This document shows, in pieces, positions 36,729-45,057 of a DNA stretch of 64,000 nt. Numbering within the stretch: position 1 is the first letter of the stretch; every line of letters starts with the position of its first letter. The translations under genes were made by a program, and so were the position numbers. The stretch is from an uncultured Saprospiraceae bacterium (lineage in GTDB: Bacteria; Bacteroidota; Bacteroidia; Chitinophagales; Saprospiraceae): the NCBI GenBank assembly GCA_943788055.1, contig CALSOU010000001.1, positions 186,001-250,000 of the forward strand. The letters are read 5' to 3'. Under the pieces are notes generated by a model. That model was not told the origin of the DNA, made no database searches, and worked only from the letters and a program-made list of their open reading frames with translations.

Positions 36729-37229
36729 ATGCTATTTAGACTAATGAAGGTCGAAAATATTGAAACGCTAGAAGAACTACGGCCAATGCTAATTTACTGC
36801 TTTTTGGAAGTAGATTTAAACTATGTCAGTATTTAAAATGAAAGATTTGTCCTAGATTATCCTTTTGTACAAAGCTACTTCAATTCAGATTCTAGGCATG
36901 CTGTGAAATTTATATCAAATGGTCAAACAGTGGCATTTGCATCAATAAACGATTACTTTGCAGTGGATAATTATAAAAGTCATTACGCAATCGTAGAATT
37001 TTCAGTTTTCAAATCTTTCTGAAAGAAGAAAATAGGAGCAGAGTTTGTAGACAAGATTTTTTAAAGATTCAAAGCATGCTGGGGAATAAAAGTCGATACT
37101 ACAAACACTAATGCAGTCAGTTTTTTGGATTCGATCACAGAAAGATTGCATTTTAACAGCTTAGAAACACGACTAGTTAGGCAAAAAGATAGTCTACGTA
37201 AGGTAAACCTTATAGATGTACGAAACTAA
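36729..37229 (+). pseudogene. GNAT acetyltransferase, three in-frame stops
   Basis: A single frame of 166 codons from the ATG at 36729 contains TAA (36834), TGA (37020) and TAA (37062) but no frameshift. The GNAT core is clear: HYAIVEFSVFKSF, stop, KKKIGAEFVDKIF, stop, RFKACWGIKVDTTNTNAVSFLD. The TGA falls at the arginine of the acetyl-CoA loop (RxKKIG), which is consistent with CGA to TGA. The intact protein would be an N-acetyltransferase of unknown acceptor. It lies 94 bases upstream of the Mrp gene. Confidence 0.75.
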
Positions 37230-37323
37230 AAGAAAGAACTTGGAATAAAAATAAACTAAATACTTTTTCGTATTGTTTCCATTTTTGGACCTTGAGCCCA
37301 ATTAAATACTAATATATAATAGC

Positions 37324-38406
37324 ATGGATCATAATAAGATAGTCGAAGCTTTAAGAACAGTACAGGATCCTAAAACGGGCCTAAATATTGTTGAAGCGAA
37401 ACTTGTTTCAGAGTTAAGGGTAACAGAAAAGCAAGTGAGTTTCGCATTTAACAATTTGGAGCTAGAAGGCGAAATGAAGTCTACAATGAACTTCGCTTGT
37501 ATCTCTGCTATTCAATCAATATATCCAGAAGCTGATGTCCATGTTCACATGCATTCTGAGCATGAAGGCAAGAAACGCTTGGTGCTACCTCAAGTTACAA
37601 ATATAATTGCAGTTGCTTCTGGAAAGGGTGGTGTAGGCAAGTCTACCATGTCTGTAAATTTGGCGTATGGCCTTAAAGAGGCTGGTTATGAGGTAGGAAT
37701 TTTAGATGCAGATCTTTATGGTCCATCAATTCCGACTATGCTGGGGCTGCAAGGTTTACGCCCAAAAATTGAAACCTTATATGGTAAACACAAAATTGTT
37801 CCTTTGTGTCATGAAGGTGTGTACGCAATTTCATTGGGCTTTATTATTGAACCTGAGCAGGCAGTTGTATTGCGAGGACCTAGACTAGGTGGTATCATCA
37901 AACAATTCATTAATGACTGTTTGTGGCCAAAACTTGATTACCTAATAATAGATTTACCTCCTGGAACAGGTGATATACAGCTTACCATGGTACAGACTGT
38001 TCCTGTCACGGGATCGATCATTGTCACAACACCGCAAGAAGTAGCTGTTGTAGATGCCGTGAAAGCAATGAATATGTTTTTATTACCAAATGTAAATGTC
38101 CCAATACTAGGCGTTGCAGAGAATATGTCTTGGTTTACACCTGAGGAATTACCAGATAAGAAATACTTGCTTTTCGGTGAAGGAGGAGGGAAACGTGTTG
38201 CAGAAATAGCAGAAAGTGAATTATTGGGGCAAGTACCTTTAATACAAGGGATTCGAGAGGGTGGCGACAGTGGAAAGCCTGCTATCTTAGATGATGATCA
38301 CCTTGCAAAGCCATATTTTAAAATTGTTGTCAACCAACTAATTTCCCAGGTAGAGAAAAGAAATAAGGAAATGAAACCAACAGAAACAGTAAAAATAATT
38401 AGCTAA
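37324..38406 (+). CDS. apbC: Mrp/NBP35 family iron-sulfur carrier ATPase
   Basis: This 360-residue protein has an N-terminal DUF59/MIP18-like domain (about residues 1-85) followed by a deviant Walker A P-loop, ASGKGGVGKSTMS, at about 98-110, then LDADLYGPSIPTML and LIIDLPPGTGDIQLTM. This is the Mrp/ApbC family that loads or transfers [4Fe-4S] clusters to target enzymes. The C-terminal CxxC of many relatives is missing; NMSWFTPEELPDK replaces it, as in many Bacteroidota. A NifU-like scaffold gene follows nine bases later, which supports a role in Fe-S assembly. Confidence 0.93.
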   Translation: MDHNKIVEALRTVQDPKTGLNIVEAKLVSELRVTEKQVSFAFNNLELEGEMKSTMNFACISAIQSIYPEADVHVHMHSEHEGKKRLVLPQVTNIIAVASGKGGVGKSTMSVNLAYGLKEAGYEVGILDADLYGPSIPTMLGLQGLRPKIETLYGKHKIVPLCHEGVYAISLGFIIEPEQAVVLRGPRLGGIIKQFINDCLWPKLDYLIIDLPPGTGDIQLTMVQTVPVTGSIIVTTPQEVAVVDAVKAMNMFLLPNVNVPILGVAENMSWFTPEELPDKKYLLFGEGGGKRVAEIAESELLGQVPLIQGIREGGDSGKPAILDDDHLAKPYFKIVVNQLISQVEKRNKEMKPTETVKIIS

Positions 38407-38415
38407 TTTTGCATA

Positions 38416-38664
38416 ATGAACGTTGACACAAAGAGTGAAACACTTCGCATAATCGATGAAGCTTTAAATAGCATCAGACCACATCTCAAGGTAGATGGTG
38501 GAGATGTAGAAGTGGTTGACATTACCGAAGATCAGGTAGTGCAGGTAAAATGGCTAGGAAATTGTAGTTCTTGCAATATGTCTCAGTTCACGATGAGAGC
38601 GGGCATAGAGCAAACAATACGTGCAGTAATGCCATCAATCAAGGGTGTCGTTGCCATCAATTAA
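38416..38664 (+). CDS. NifU C-terminal domain (Nfu-type) iron-sulfur scaffold
   Basis: This 82-residue protein is a free-standing NifU-like domain: LNSIRPHLKVDGGDVEVVDI and WLGNCSSCNMSQFTMRAGIE, with the CSSC motif that holds a shared [4Fe-4S] cluster. It accepts or delivers clusters together with Mrp, whose gene is nine bases upstream. Its length is normal for the Bacteroidota form. The following pyrF gene starts 32 bases later, so the three probably share a transcript. Confidence 0.93.
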   Translation: MNVDTKSETLRIIDEALNSIRPHLKVDGGDVEVVDITEDQVVQVKWLGNCSSCNMSQFTMRAGIEQTIRAVMPSIKGVVAIN

Positions 38665-38696
38665 TTCATACTAACTATCATAAATTATTTATCGTT

Positions 38697-39614
38697 TTGA
38701 GTAGAAGTAAACTTTTCAAAAATATACTACAGAAAAACTCTTTCTTGTGTGTAGGCTTAGATACTGATATTGACAAGATTCCTACTTTTTTGAAGCACAT
38801 GGAAGATCCGATTTTTGAATTCAATAAACGTATTGTAGATGCCACAAAAGATTTATGTGTGGCATATAAGCTAAACACAGCTTTCTACGAAGCAGAGGGG
38901 ATAAGAGGTTGGAAGGCACTTGAAAAAACGATAAACTATATTCCTGATGACCAACTAATTATAGCTGACGCCAAAAGAGGAGACATCGGGAACACAAGTG
39001 AGCAGTATGCCAAGGCATTTTTCGAAACATTGAAATGTGATGCTATTACAGTTGCACCTTATATGGGAGTAGATTCAGTAACTCCTTTTTATAAATACGA
39101 AAATAAATGGGTGATCATTCTAGGATTGACCAGTAATATGGGGTCACACGACTTCCAGATGATCAAGGACGAATATAAACAAGAATTGTACAAGACTGTA
39201 CTGCAGAAGTCAAGTATGTGGGGTACTCCTGATGATACAATGTTTGTTGTTGGAGCTACACATCCTGAACGCATCAAGGAGATACGCGAATTACTCCCAA
39301 GACATTTTTTCTTAGTGCCCGGAGTTGGTGCGCAAGGGGGATCTCTCAAGGAAATAGCTAAGTCAGGTATGATTGATGAAATTGGACTTCTAGTCAACAG
39401 CAGCAGATCGATTATATATGCGGGTCAGGATGAGGAATTTGATATTGAGGCAAGAGTTGAGGCGATGGCCATTCAAAAAGAAATGGAGGAGCTACTTTAT
39501 GCATCAATGATGGGTGATATTGACGTTGATCCAAATCTAGATTTAAGTGAATTCGACCTCAGTGGTGAGACTTCAGAAGAAGCCGATTTTGACGATGACT
39601 TTGCCGACGAATAG
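38697..39614 (+). CDS. pyrF: Orotidine 5'-phosphate decarboxylase (type 2) with acidic tail
   Basis: I chose the TTG at 38697, because LSRSKLFKNILQKNSFLCVGLDTD begins a normal PyrF; the longer frame from 38571 overlaps the NifU gene and is spurious. The 305-residue protein has LCVGLDTDIDKIP, YKLNTAFYEAEG, DAKRGDIGNTS (catalytic lysine), and FLVPGVGAQGGSL near the phosphate site. It makes UMP from OMP in pyrimidine synthesis. Type 2 enzymes of about 270 residues are usual. Here an extra C-terminal tail of about 40 residues is strongly acidic (SEFDLSGETSEEADFDDDFADE region) and unlike the family. Confidence 0.93.
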   Translation: MSRSKLFKNILQKNSFLCVGLDTDIDKIPTFLKHMEDPIFEFNKRIVDATKDLCVAYKLNTAFYEAEGIRGWKALEKTINYIPDDQLIIADAKRGDIGNTSEQYAKAFFETLKCDAITVAPYMGVDSVTPFYKYENKWVIILGLTSNMGSHDFQMIKDEYKQELYKTVLQKSSMWGTPDDTMFVVGATHPERIKEIRELLPRHFFLVPGVGAQGGSLKEIAKSGMIDEIGLLVNSSRSIIYAGQDEEFDIEARVEAMAIQKEMEELLYASMMGDIDVDPNLDLSEFDLSGETSEEADFDDDFADE

Positions 39615-39714
39615 TCTTTAATAGTGTCAATTTCAAATTGAGCTCTGTCATTTTAATACTTACTTAACGATTCCAAATTACTGCTCCAATACAGTTTTTT
39701 GTTATTTTCACGTT

Positions 39715-40554
39715 GTGGAATTTATCATTGAATATTTCGAGACAATACCTTCATGGCATAGAACGTTGATTCTGGCAGGTGGCATCGCAATATTTTGGAT
39801 TTTGGAAAGCGCGTTTCCAATTATAAATTTTAAGTATAAAAAGTGGTCGCATTCCCTGCCAAATTTCTTTTTCACATTTACTACACTAGTCATTAATTTA
39901 GCTTTCGCAGTGGTAATAGTGATGACCAGTGATTGGGCACAATTGACACAATTTGGCTTATTCCACATGATTGGTTATCTTCCAATTTGGTTGGTTACTG
40001 TTTTGTGTCTGATGACAATGGATCTTGTAGGAGCATGGTTAGTGCATTGGACAGAGCATCAAGTGCATTGGATGTGGAAATTTCATATCATTCATCATAC
40101 TGATGAGCATGTAGATACAACAACTGCTCTACGTCACCATCCAGGAGAAAGTATTTTCAGAGCAGTCTTCACATTTTTTGCCGTTCTATTAGTAGGTGCA
40201 CCGATTTGGCTGGTCATGATCTATCAAAGTTTGTCTGCTTTATTCTCTCAATTCAATCATGCTAATCTCGGCTTACCTGCATCTATTGATAAAGCAATTA
40301 GCTTTCTTTTTGTAACGCCAGGTATGCATCGAATACATCACCATCATGTGCAACCCTATACAGATAAGAACTATGGCAACATATTTAGTCTTTGGGATCG
40401 TCTTCTAGGAACATACGCCTGGATGCCAAAAGAAAAGGTATTTTTTGGTTTAGATGTATACGATAAAGAGACGCAGAGTTTAAAAGATCTACTTCTTACT
40501 CCTTTAGACGGTAAATCCTACTCAACTAAGGAAAAGTACAATCACAAACGATAG
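39715..40554 (+). CDS. Sterol desaturase / fatty acid hydroxylase family membrane protein
   Basis: This 279-residue protein has four to five membrane helices and the three histidine boxes of the di-iron fatty acid hydroxylase family: HWTEHQVHW, FHIIHHTDEH with HHPGE, and MHRIHHHHVQPYTDKNYG. It should oxidise a membrane lipid (desaturation or hydroxylation) with O2. Similar proteins are common in marine Bacteroidota; the substrate is unknown. The start ATG/GTG is uncertain by a few residues. It is followed by the broken lysA gene on the same strand. Confidence 0.88.
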   Translation: MEFIIEYFETIPSWHRTLILAGGIAIFWILESAFPIINFKYKKWSHSLPNFFFTFTTLVINLAFAVVIVMTSDWAQLTQFGLFHMIGYLPIWLVTVLCLMTMDLVGAWLVHWTEHQVHWMWKFHIIHHTDEHVDTTTALRHHPGESIFRAVFTFFAVLLVGAPIWLVMIYQSLSALFSQFNHANLGLPASIDKAISFLFVTPGMHRIHHHHVQPYTDKNYGNIFSLWDRLLGTYAWMPKEKVFFGLDVYDKETQSLKDLLLTPLDGKSYSTKEKYNHKR

Positions 40555-40608
40555 GGGAATACCTTTCGTTAAGCAACATTGTATTCACCCAAATTTTTTT
40601 TACTTTAT

Positions 40609-41807
40609 TAAGCAATTCAGAGGCTCGCCGAGTCATACGACACGCAATTGTACATATATATAATGGAAACAGAATTGAATCCAATTATCAACGTTTCATA
40701 AGTTGTTTCGATGTTCCTAAACTAGCTGTTCATTACGCTTACAAGGCATTAACTAATCCATCGATCTTGCAGATTATCAAAGTTTTAGATGCAGGATTCG
40801 ATTGTGTAAGTTTAAATGAAGTTTTATTAGTATTGAAAGTAGGTTTCACAGCTGATCAAATCATTTATACACCCAATAATGTGAGCGAAGATGGATACGA
40901 GGAAGCTATCAAATTCGGAGCGCATGTGAATTTTGACAATCTACATATGCTTGAGTATTTAGCAATTACACACCCGGATTGCCCCCTCTGCATACGATTT
41001 AACCCTCAAATAATTGCTGGAGGAAATACTAAGATTTTTGTTGGATCAATTGATTCAAAGTTTGGAATTTAAATTCATCAATTACCAATAGTTAAGTGAA
41101 TAATTAGCCAATTAAATATCACGGTTGATGGTATTCATATTCACACTGGAAGCGAGATCGCTGACGTTGAAGTATACATGAGAGGAGCAGAGCTTGTATT
41201 TGGCATTGCTGAGCAGATTGAAAATCTTAGCTATATTGATTTTGGTAGTGGATTTAAAGTTCCGTACAAAGAAAATGACTACAGTACTGATCTACAAAAA
41301 CTGGGAAGCGTGTTTAGCGCACGGTTTAACGAATTCTGCGAATCTTATGGCAGGGAATTAACCTTAAGATTCGAACTTGGTAAATATTTAGTAAGTGATG
41401 CAGGATACTTTTTGACGAAAGTAAACGTAATTAAACAAACTACAGCTTATACGTTCATTGGACTAAACTCTGGCTTTAATCATCTCATCAGACCTATGTT
41501 TTATAATGCTAAACACCGGGTGGAAAACGTCAGTATTCCAAAAGGGGACCGGAAGCTATATAACGTTGTAGGTTACATATGCGAAACAGACACGTTTGCC
41601 GACGATAGAATCTTGACAGAAGTTCGCAAGAATGATCTCATCGTATTTCACAATGCTGGTGCTTATTGCTTTATGATGGCTAGCAATTACAACCTGCGTT
41701 CAAAACCTGATGAAGTATTGCTATACGATGGCAAATACTATTTAATTGGAACGAGAGAGAAGTTTGAAGATATTATTAGAAATTTTGTAGAAGTCAAATT
41801 TAACTAG
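40609..41807 (+). pseudogene. lysA: Diaminopimelate decarboxylase, broken by one frameshift and two stops
   Basis: LysA sequence runs through the whole interval. LAESYDTQLYIY at 40624-40659 is in one frame; after a two-base slip inside an AT repeat (about 40654-40663) the frame continues NGNRIESNYQRF, VHYAYKALTNPSILQI (the PLP lysine region), GADQ-like QIIYTPNNVSEDG and GSIDSKFGI. Then come TAA (41070) and TGA (41097), both in frame, and DGIHIHTGSEIADVEVY, DFGSGFKVPY, GLNSGFNHLIRP and ICETDTFADDR to the stop at 41807. The last step of lysine and meso-DAP use would depend on another copy. The usual EPG motif reads ELG here. Confidence 0.85.
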
Positions 41808-41864
41808 GGTATTAATCTTCTGATCGAGATTGTCGACAGATGCCAATTCAGTATACAATTAGAT

Positions 41865-41901
41865 AAAAAAGATCCCTCAAAGACTAATCTCTAGAGGGAT
41901 C
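41865..41901 (-). terminator. Rho-independent terminator on the minus strand
   Basis: GATCCCTC (41871-41878) and GAGGGATC (41894-41901) form an eight-pair perfect stem; read on the minus strand it is followed by six T residues (41865-41870). It lies 320 bases after the end of the DnaQ/GIY-YIG gene and directly after the 18-residue frame, so it may end either transcript. Confidence 0.7.
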
Positions 41902-41912
41902 AATTCAACTAA

Positions 41913-41969
41913 CTAACTAACTAAACTAATGCTATAAGGCTTATTGCCAGAGCCTTCCAATTTAAACAT
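41913..41969 (-). CDS. Possible 18-residue small ORF
   Basis: The minus strand has ATG at 41969 and TAG at 41913 with 18 codons between (MFKLEGSGNKPYSISLVS). It ends within an AACT-type repeat and is followed within 12 bases by a strong terminator, so it could be a small transcript or peptide. There is no other support. Confidence 0.2.
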   Translation of the reverse strand: MFKLEGSGNKPYSISLVS

Positions 41970-42221
41970 TTACTTAAACTATTACTAAACACATTCTATC
42001 AACCACACATTTAGAGTATTGTTTACGGAAAAATAGAAAAACGTAAACATTTATTTTCGTTGGTAAACTTCTATATAGTTCAATAGAAAACAACCTTACT
42101 TAGCTGAAAAGCTATCTGGAATAGGCATTGTCTGATACTATCACATACTACGATGAATTGTGCTAACCTTCAGCAAGCGTGAAATGTCATGGACAACTAT
42201 GATCTAATGTCGTTCTTGGGA

Positions 42222-43619
42222 CTACAAGGGAACAACTTGCTTGGGTTTACCATCCAGTAGGTAGTTTCTGACGATTTGATTCATCTCTGGATTTGGCTTT
42301 ACATATTGGACAGTTTCTAGCATTTCTTCAATGCCATGATCCATATCTTCGATAGACATATATCCATAACCGCGAAAATGTCCATTCTGAATAAGGTAAA
42401 CGGATCTTTCGTCTTCTTGCCTTCCTACATCAATTAATAACAAGTCATCTTGGAAAGTCTTATTCAGATAAAGACTAGCTTCCTGAGCTCGCTCATTGTA
42501 AGTTGATATAGCTTCTTCAGAAACGCAGGCACCATGACATTTCTTTATTTTAAATGCATAACAAGAACCAGGCATTGTTTTTACCAATCCTGTCTTAAAT
42601 TCGCAAAGTTCTAATGCTTCAAGCAACTTTCTAAGCATTTCCTTAGCAGTTCTAGTAGAACTATAGTATCCGAGGATCATTTTGCCTTTTTCATTCTTTA
42701 TCGATGCTTTAGAAATATCAAAACAAATGTATCCATCATCATCTACAAATTGATAGATGAAATAAGGATAGTCTCTTGTTCGCTGCGCCTTATTTATTTG
42801 AGGCTGGTGCTTCTTGATTTCTTGTGATTCCCAAATCATCGAAGCCAATTCACTACCAGTTAATTCAAAACTAATTGTATGAACGAAATTCTGCAGATTT
42901 TCAGCTTTCTTTGTAGTCTTACTAAAATGCTGCATTACACGCTTTCTGATATTAATTGACTTTCCAATATATACAGGGTCTCCATATTCATTATAGAAAT
43001 AATATACTCCGCATTTTTCGGGCAAACCATGTAAAAATTTAAGGCTGATATTTCGAGGGAGTTTACTCTCTTTGATCCCTGCATTAACTAAATTATTGAT
43101 ATGAAGGTGATTCTCTTCCGACTTCAAAATTTTTCCTAATAAAATTGCTGTGGCACGAGCATCGTCAAGAGCACGGTGCCTGGCATTTACATGAATACCA
43201 AAATGCTTAATGAGATTACCTAAACTATATGACCTCAGCCCGGGAAAAGCCTTTCTTGAAAGGCGTACTGTACACAACTGCCTCTTGGTGAAAGTATAAC
43301 CTAACTTATCAAAAGCATTTTTGATAAATCCGTAATCGAAACGAACATTATGAGCTACAAAAATTGCCCCTTCCGTCATTTCGACGATGGTTTTTGCAAC
43401 TTCGTAAAACTTCGGAGCATCGGCGACCATGTCATTTGTAATACCTGTTATTCGAGTAATATTAGGTGGTATAGATCGTCCAGGGTCGATGAGGCTCTCG
43501 TATTCATCAACAATCCTGTCACCGTCATGAATCACGATTCCTATTTCAGTAATACGGTCACGTGTTGCCATTCCTCCGGTCGTCTCAATATCGATAATTG
43601 CGTACTTCTTTTTTGCCAT
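42222..43619 (-). CDS. DnaQ-type exonuclease fused to GIY-YIG (UvrC/Cho-like) nuclease
   Basis: This 465-residue protein joins two nuclease domains. Residues 1-165 are a DEDDh 3'-5' exonuclease: IDIETTGG (first Asp and Glu), FVAHNVRFDYGF, and HRALDDARATA (His and final Asp). Residues of about 195-280 are a GIY-YIG domain: CGVYYFYNEYGDPVYIGKSINIRKRVMQHF, as in the N-terminal half of UvrC and in Cho. The remaining part resembles the region after it in this Bacteroidota family. It likely works in DNA repair, with the exonuclease trimming after incision. This fusion is widespread, so it is not new. It has its own promoter region, divergent from the NamZ-like gene. Confidence 0.92.
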   Translation of the reverse strand: MAKKKYAIIDIETTGGMATRDRITEIGIVIHDGDRIVDEYESLIDPGRSIPPNITRITGITNDMVADAPKFYEVAKTIVEMTEGAIFVAHNVRFDYGFIKNAFDKLGYTFTKRQLCTVRLSRKAFPGLRSYSLGNLIKHFGIHVNARHRALDDARATAILLGKILKSEENHLHINNLVNAGIKESKLPRNISLKFLHGLPEKCGVYYFYNEYGDPVYIGKSINIRKRVMQHFSKTTKKAENLQNFVHTISFELTGSELASMIWESQEIKKHQPQINKAQRTRDYPYFIYQFVDDDGYICFDISKASIKNEKGKMILGYYSSTRTAKEMLRKLLEALELCEFKTGLVKTMPGSCYAFKIKKCHGACVSEEAISTYNERAQEASLYLNKTFQDDLLLIDVGRQEDERSVYLIQNGHFRGYGYMSIEDMDHGIEEMLETVQYVKPNPEMNQIVRNYLLDGKPKQVVPL

Positions 43620-43749
43620 ATGATACTAGCTCTTCACTTACAAAGTAACAATTTTTCAAATATATAATCATATCATTATTTTGATATTGGAGAAAAGTGT
43701 ACTATTCTTATACTAGCTTCGTTAATAAAATGAAACTTAAACCCTTTCT

Positions 43750-44967
43750 ATGTCCAGGCTTCCTCTCTTATATGCGATTATTACCGCTGTAGCTCTTGTA
43801 CTTTTTTCTTGTAATACACCCAAGGAAGTCAAAAGTGATTTCTTGATCAAGCATGAACAGAGAGTTGTACCTGGCGCTGAAAGAATGAAACTCTACATTC
43901 CTTTGCTACAAGGTAAAAGGGTAGGGATGGTCGTAAATCATACGAGTAGAGTGAGAGATAAGCATCTGGTAGACACATTACTTGATTTCAATATTGAAAT
44001 CAAGAGGATCTTCGCGCCTGAACATGGATTTAGAGGCAGAGCTGATGCTGGTGCAAAAGTGGAAGATAGTAAAGATCAATCAACAGGAATTCCATTGATT
44101 TCTTTATACGGTAAAAACAAAAAACCTACCGAGGAACAACTTAATGACCTTGATATCGTAGTTTTTGATATTCAAGATGTTGGATGTCGTTTTTATACAT
44201 ACATTTCTACTTTAACCTATGTAATTGAGGCTTGCGCTCAAAAAGGCATACCAGTAATAATACTCGATCGTCCGAATCCAAATGGGCATTACATCGATGG
44301 ACCTGTTTTAAAATCAGAATTCAGCTCATTCGTTGGCTTACATTCAGTTCCCGTGGTTTATGGAATGACAATAGCTGAATATGGAAAAATGGTTAATGGT
44401 GAGCAATGGATGCAAGACGGTATTCAATGCGATCTCACCATTATTGAATGCTTGGACTATACTCATAAATGGAGCGAAGAGCTTCCTGTAGCTCCTTCTC
44501 CAAACCTGCCAAATCATCGCAGCGTACTTTTGTATCCAAGCTTATGTTTTTTTGAAGGTACGGTAGTCAGCATTGGACGTGGAACTGATTCACCTTTTCA
44601 ACACATAGGTCATCCGTCGTTTTCCGACCAAAGCTATCAATTTACGCCTTCATCGGGTCCGGGGTCCAAGTATCCTAAGCTGGAGAATAAATCTTGCTAT
44701 GGAATTGATCTAACAAATCAAAATGGGAGATTTATTAAAACCCAAAATCAGCTAGAACTAGGATACATTCTGGACTTTTATAAAGATTTAGATTTCGGTG
44801 AGGATTTCTTTTTAGAAAATAGATTCATCGACAAACTAGCAGGGTCTGACAACTTAAGAAATCAGATTACGGCTGGACTAACAGAAGATCAAATTCGCTT
44901 GAGTTGGAAGAAAGATCTTGAAGACTTTATGAAAGTGAGAGCAAAATACTTGCTGTATGAAGACTAG
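43750..44967 (+). CDS. DUF1343 / NamZ-like exo-beta-N-acetylmuramidase, lipoprotein
   Basis: This 405-residue protein begins with a lipoprotein signal (LLYAIITAVALVLFSC) and then matches DUF1343, the family of the exo-muramidase NamZ: GKRVGMVVNHTS, RIFAPEHGFRGRADAGAKV, DIQDVGCRFYTYISTL, ILDRPNPNG and GRGTDSPFQHIG. NamZ removes terminal N-acetylmuramic acid from peptidoglycan fragments, so this enzyme probably takes part in cell-wall recycling in the periplasm. The domain is complete, and all motifs I know of are present. Confidence 0.9.
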   Translation: MSRLPLLYAIITAVALVLFSCNTPKEVKSDFLIKHEQRVVPGAERMKLYIPLLQGKRVGMVVNHTSRVRDKHLVDTLLDFNIEIKRIFAPEHGFRGRADAGAKVEDSKDQSTGIPLISLYGKNKKPTEEQLNDLDIVVFDIQDVGCRFYTYISTLTYVIEACAQKGIPVIILDRPNPNGHYIDGPVLKSEFSSFVGLHSVPVVYGMTIAEYGKMVNGEQWMQDGIQCDLTIIECLDYTHKWSEELPVAPSPNLPNHRSVLLYPSLCFFEGTVVSIGRGTDSPFQHIGHPSFSDQSYQFTPSSGPGSKYPKLENKSCYGIDLTNQNGRFIKTQNQLELGYILDFYKDLDFGEDFFLENRFIDKLAGSDNLRNQITAGLTEDQIRLSWKKDLEDFMKVRAKYLLYED

Positions 44968-45057
44968 ACTTTCATGATAAAATCGTGCTTTAAAAACCTT
45001 TCATAAATTGGCCTTCTAAGACTTATTTTAATATCTTTAGTCCTAAAAGATAGTTTA

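Larger units (their letters stand above)
41808..42221. other. Non-coding stretch between lysA remnant and DnaQ-like gene
   Basis: It contains a hairpin with a T-run facing the minus strand (41865-41901), a short AACT-type tandem repeat (about 41907-41925) and an 18-residue minus-strand frame (41913-41969). Beyond 41970 it is very A+T-rich and I see nothing else on either strand. Confidence 0.5.

Noticed and set aside
38571-38696. Longer N-terminus for PyrF
   Set aside because: It overlaps the NifU-like gene in another frame and is unlike any PyrF; the TTG at 38697 gives a normal protein start.
41905-41925. AACT tandem repeat as a CRISPR or switch element
   Set aside because: It is a simple four-base repeat of about 20 bases without spacers and outside any conserved gene frame.
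42222-43619. DnaQ and GIY-YIG fusion as a novel nuclease
   Set aside because: This domain combination is widespread in bacteria and already well annotated.
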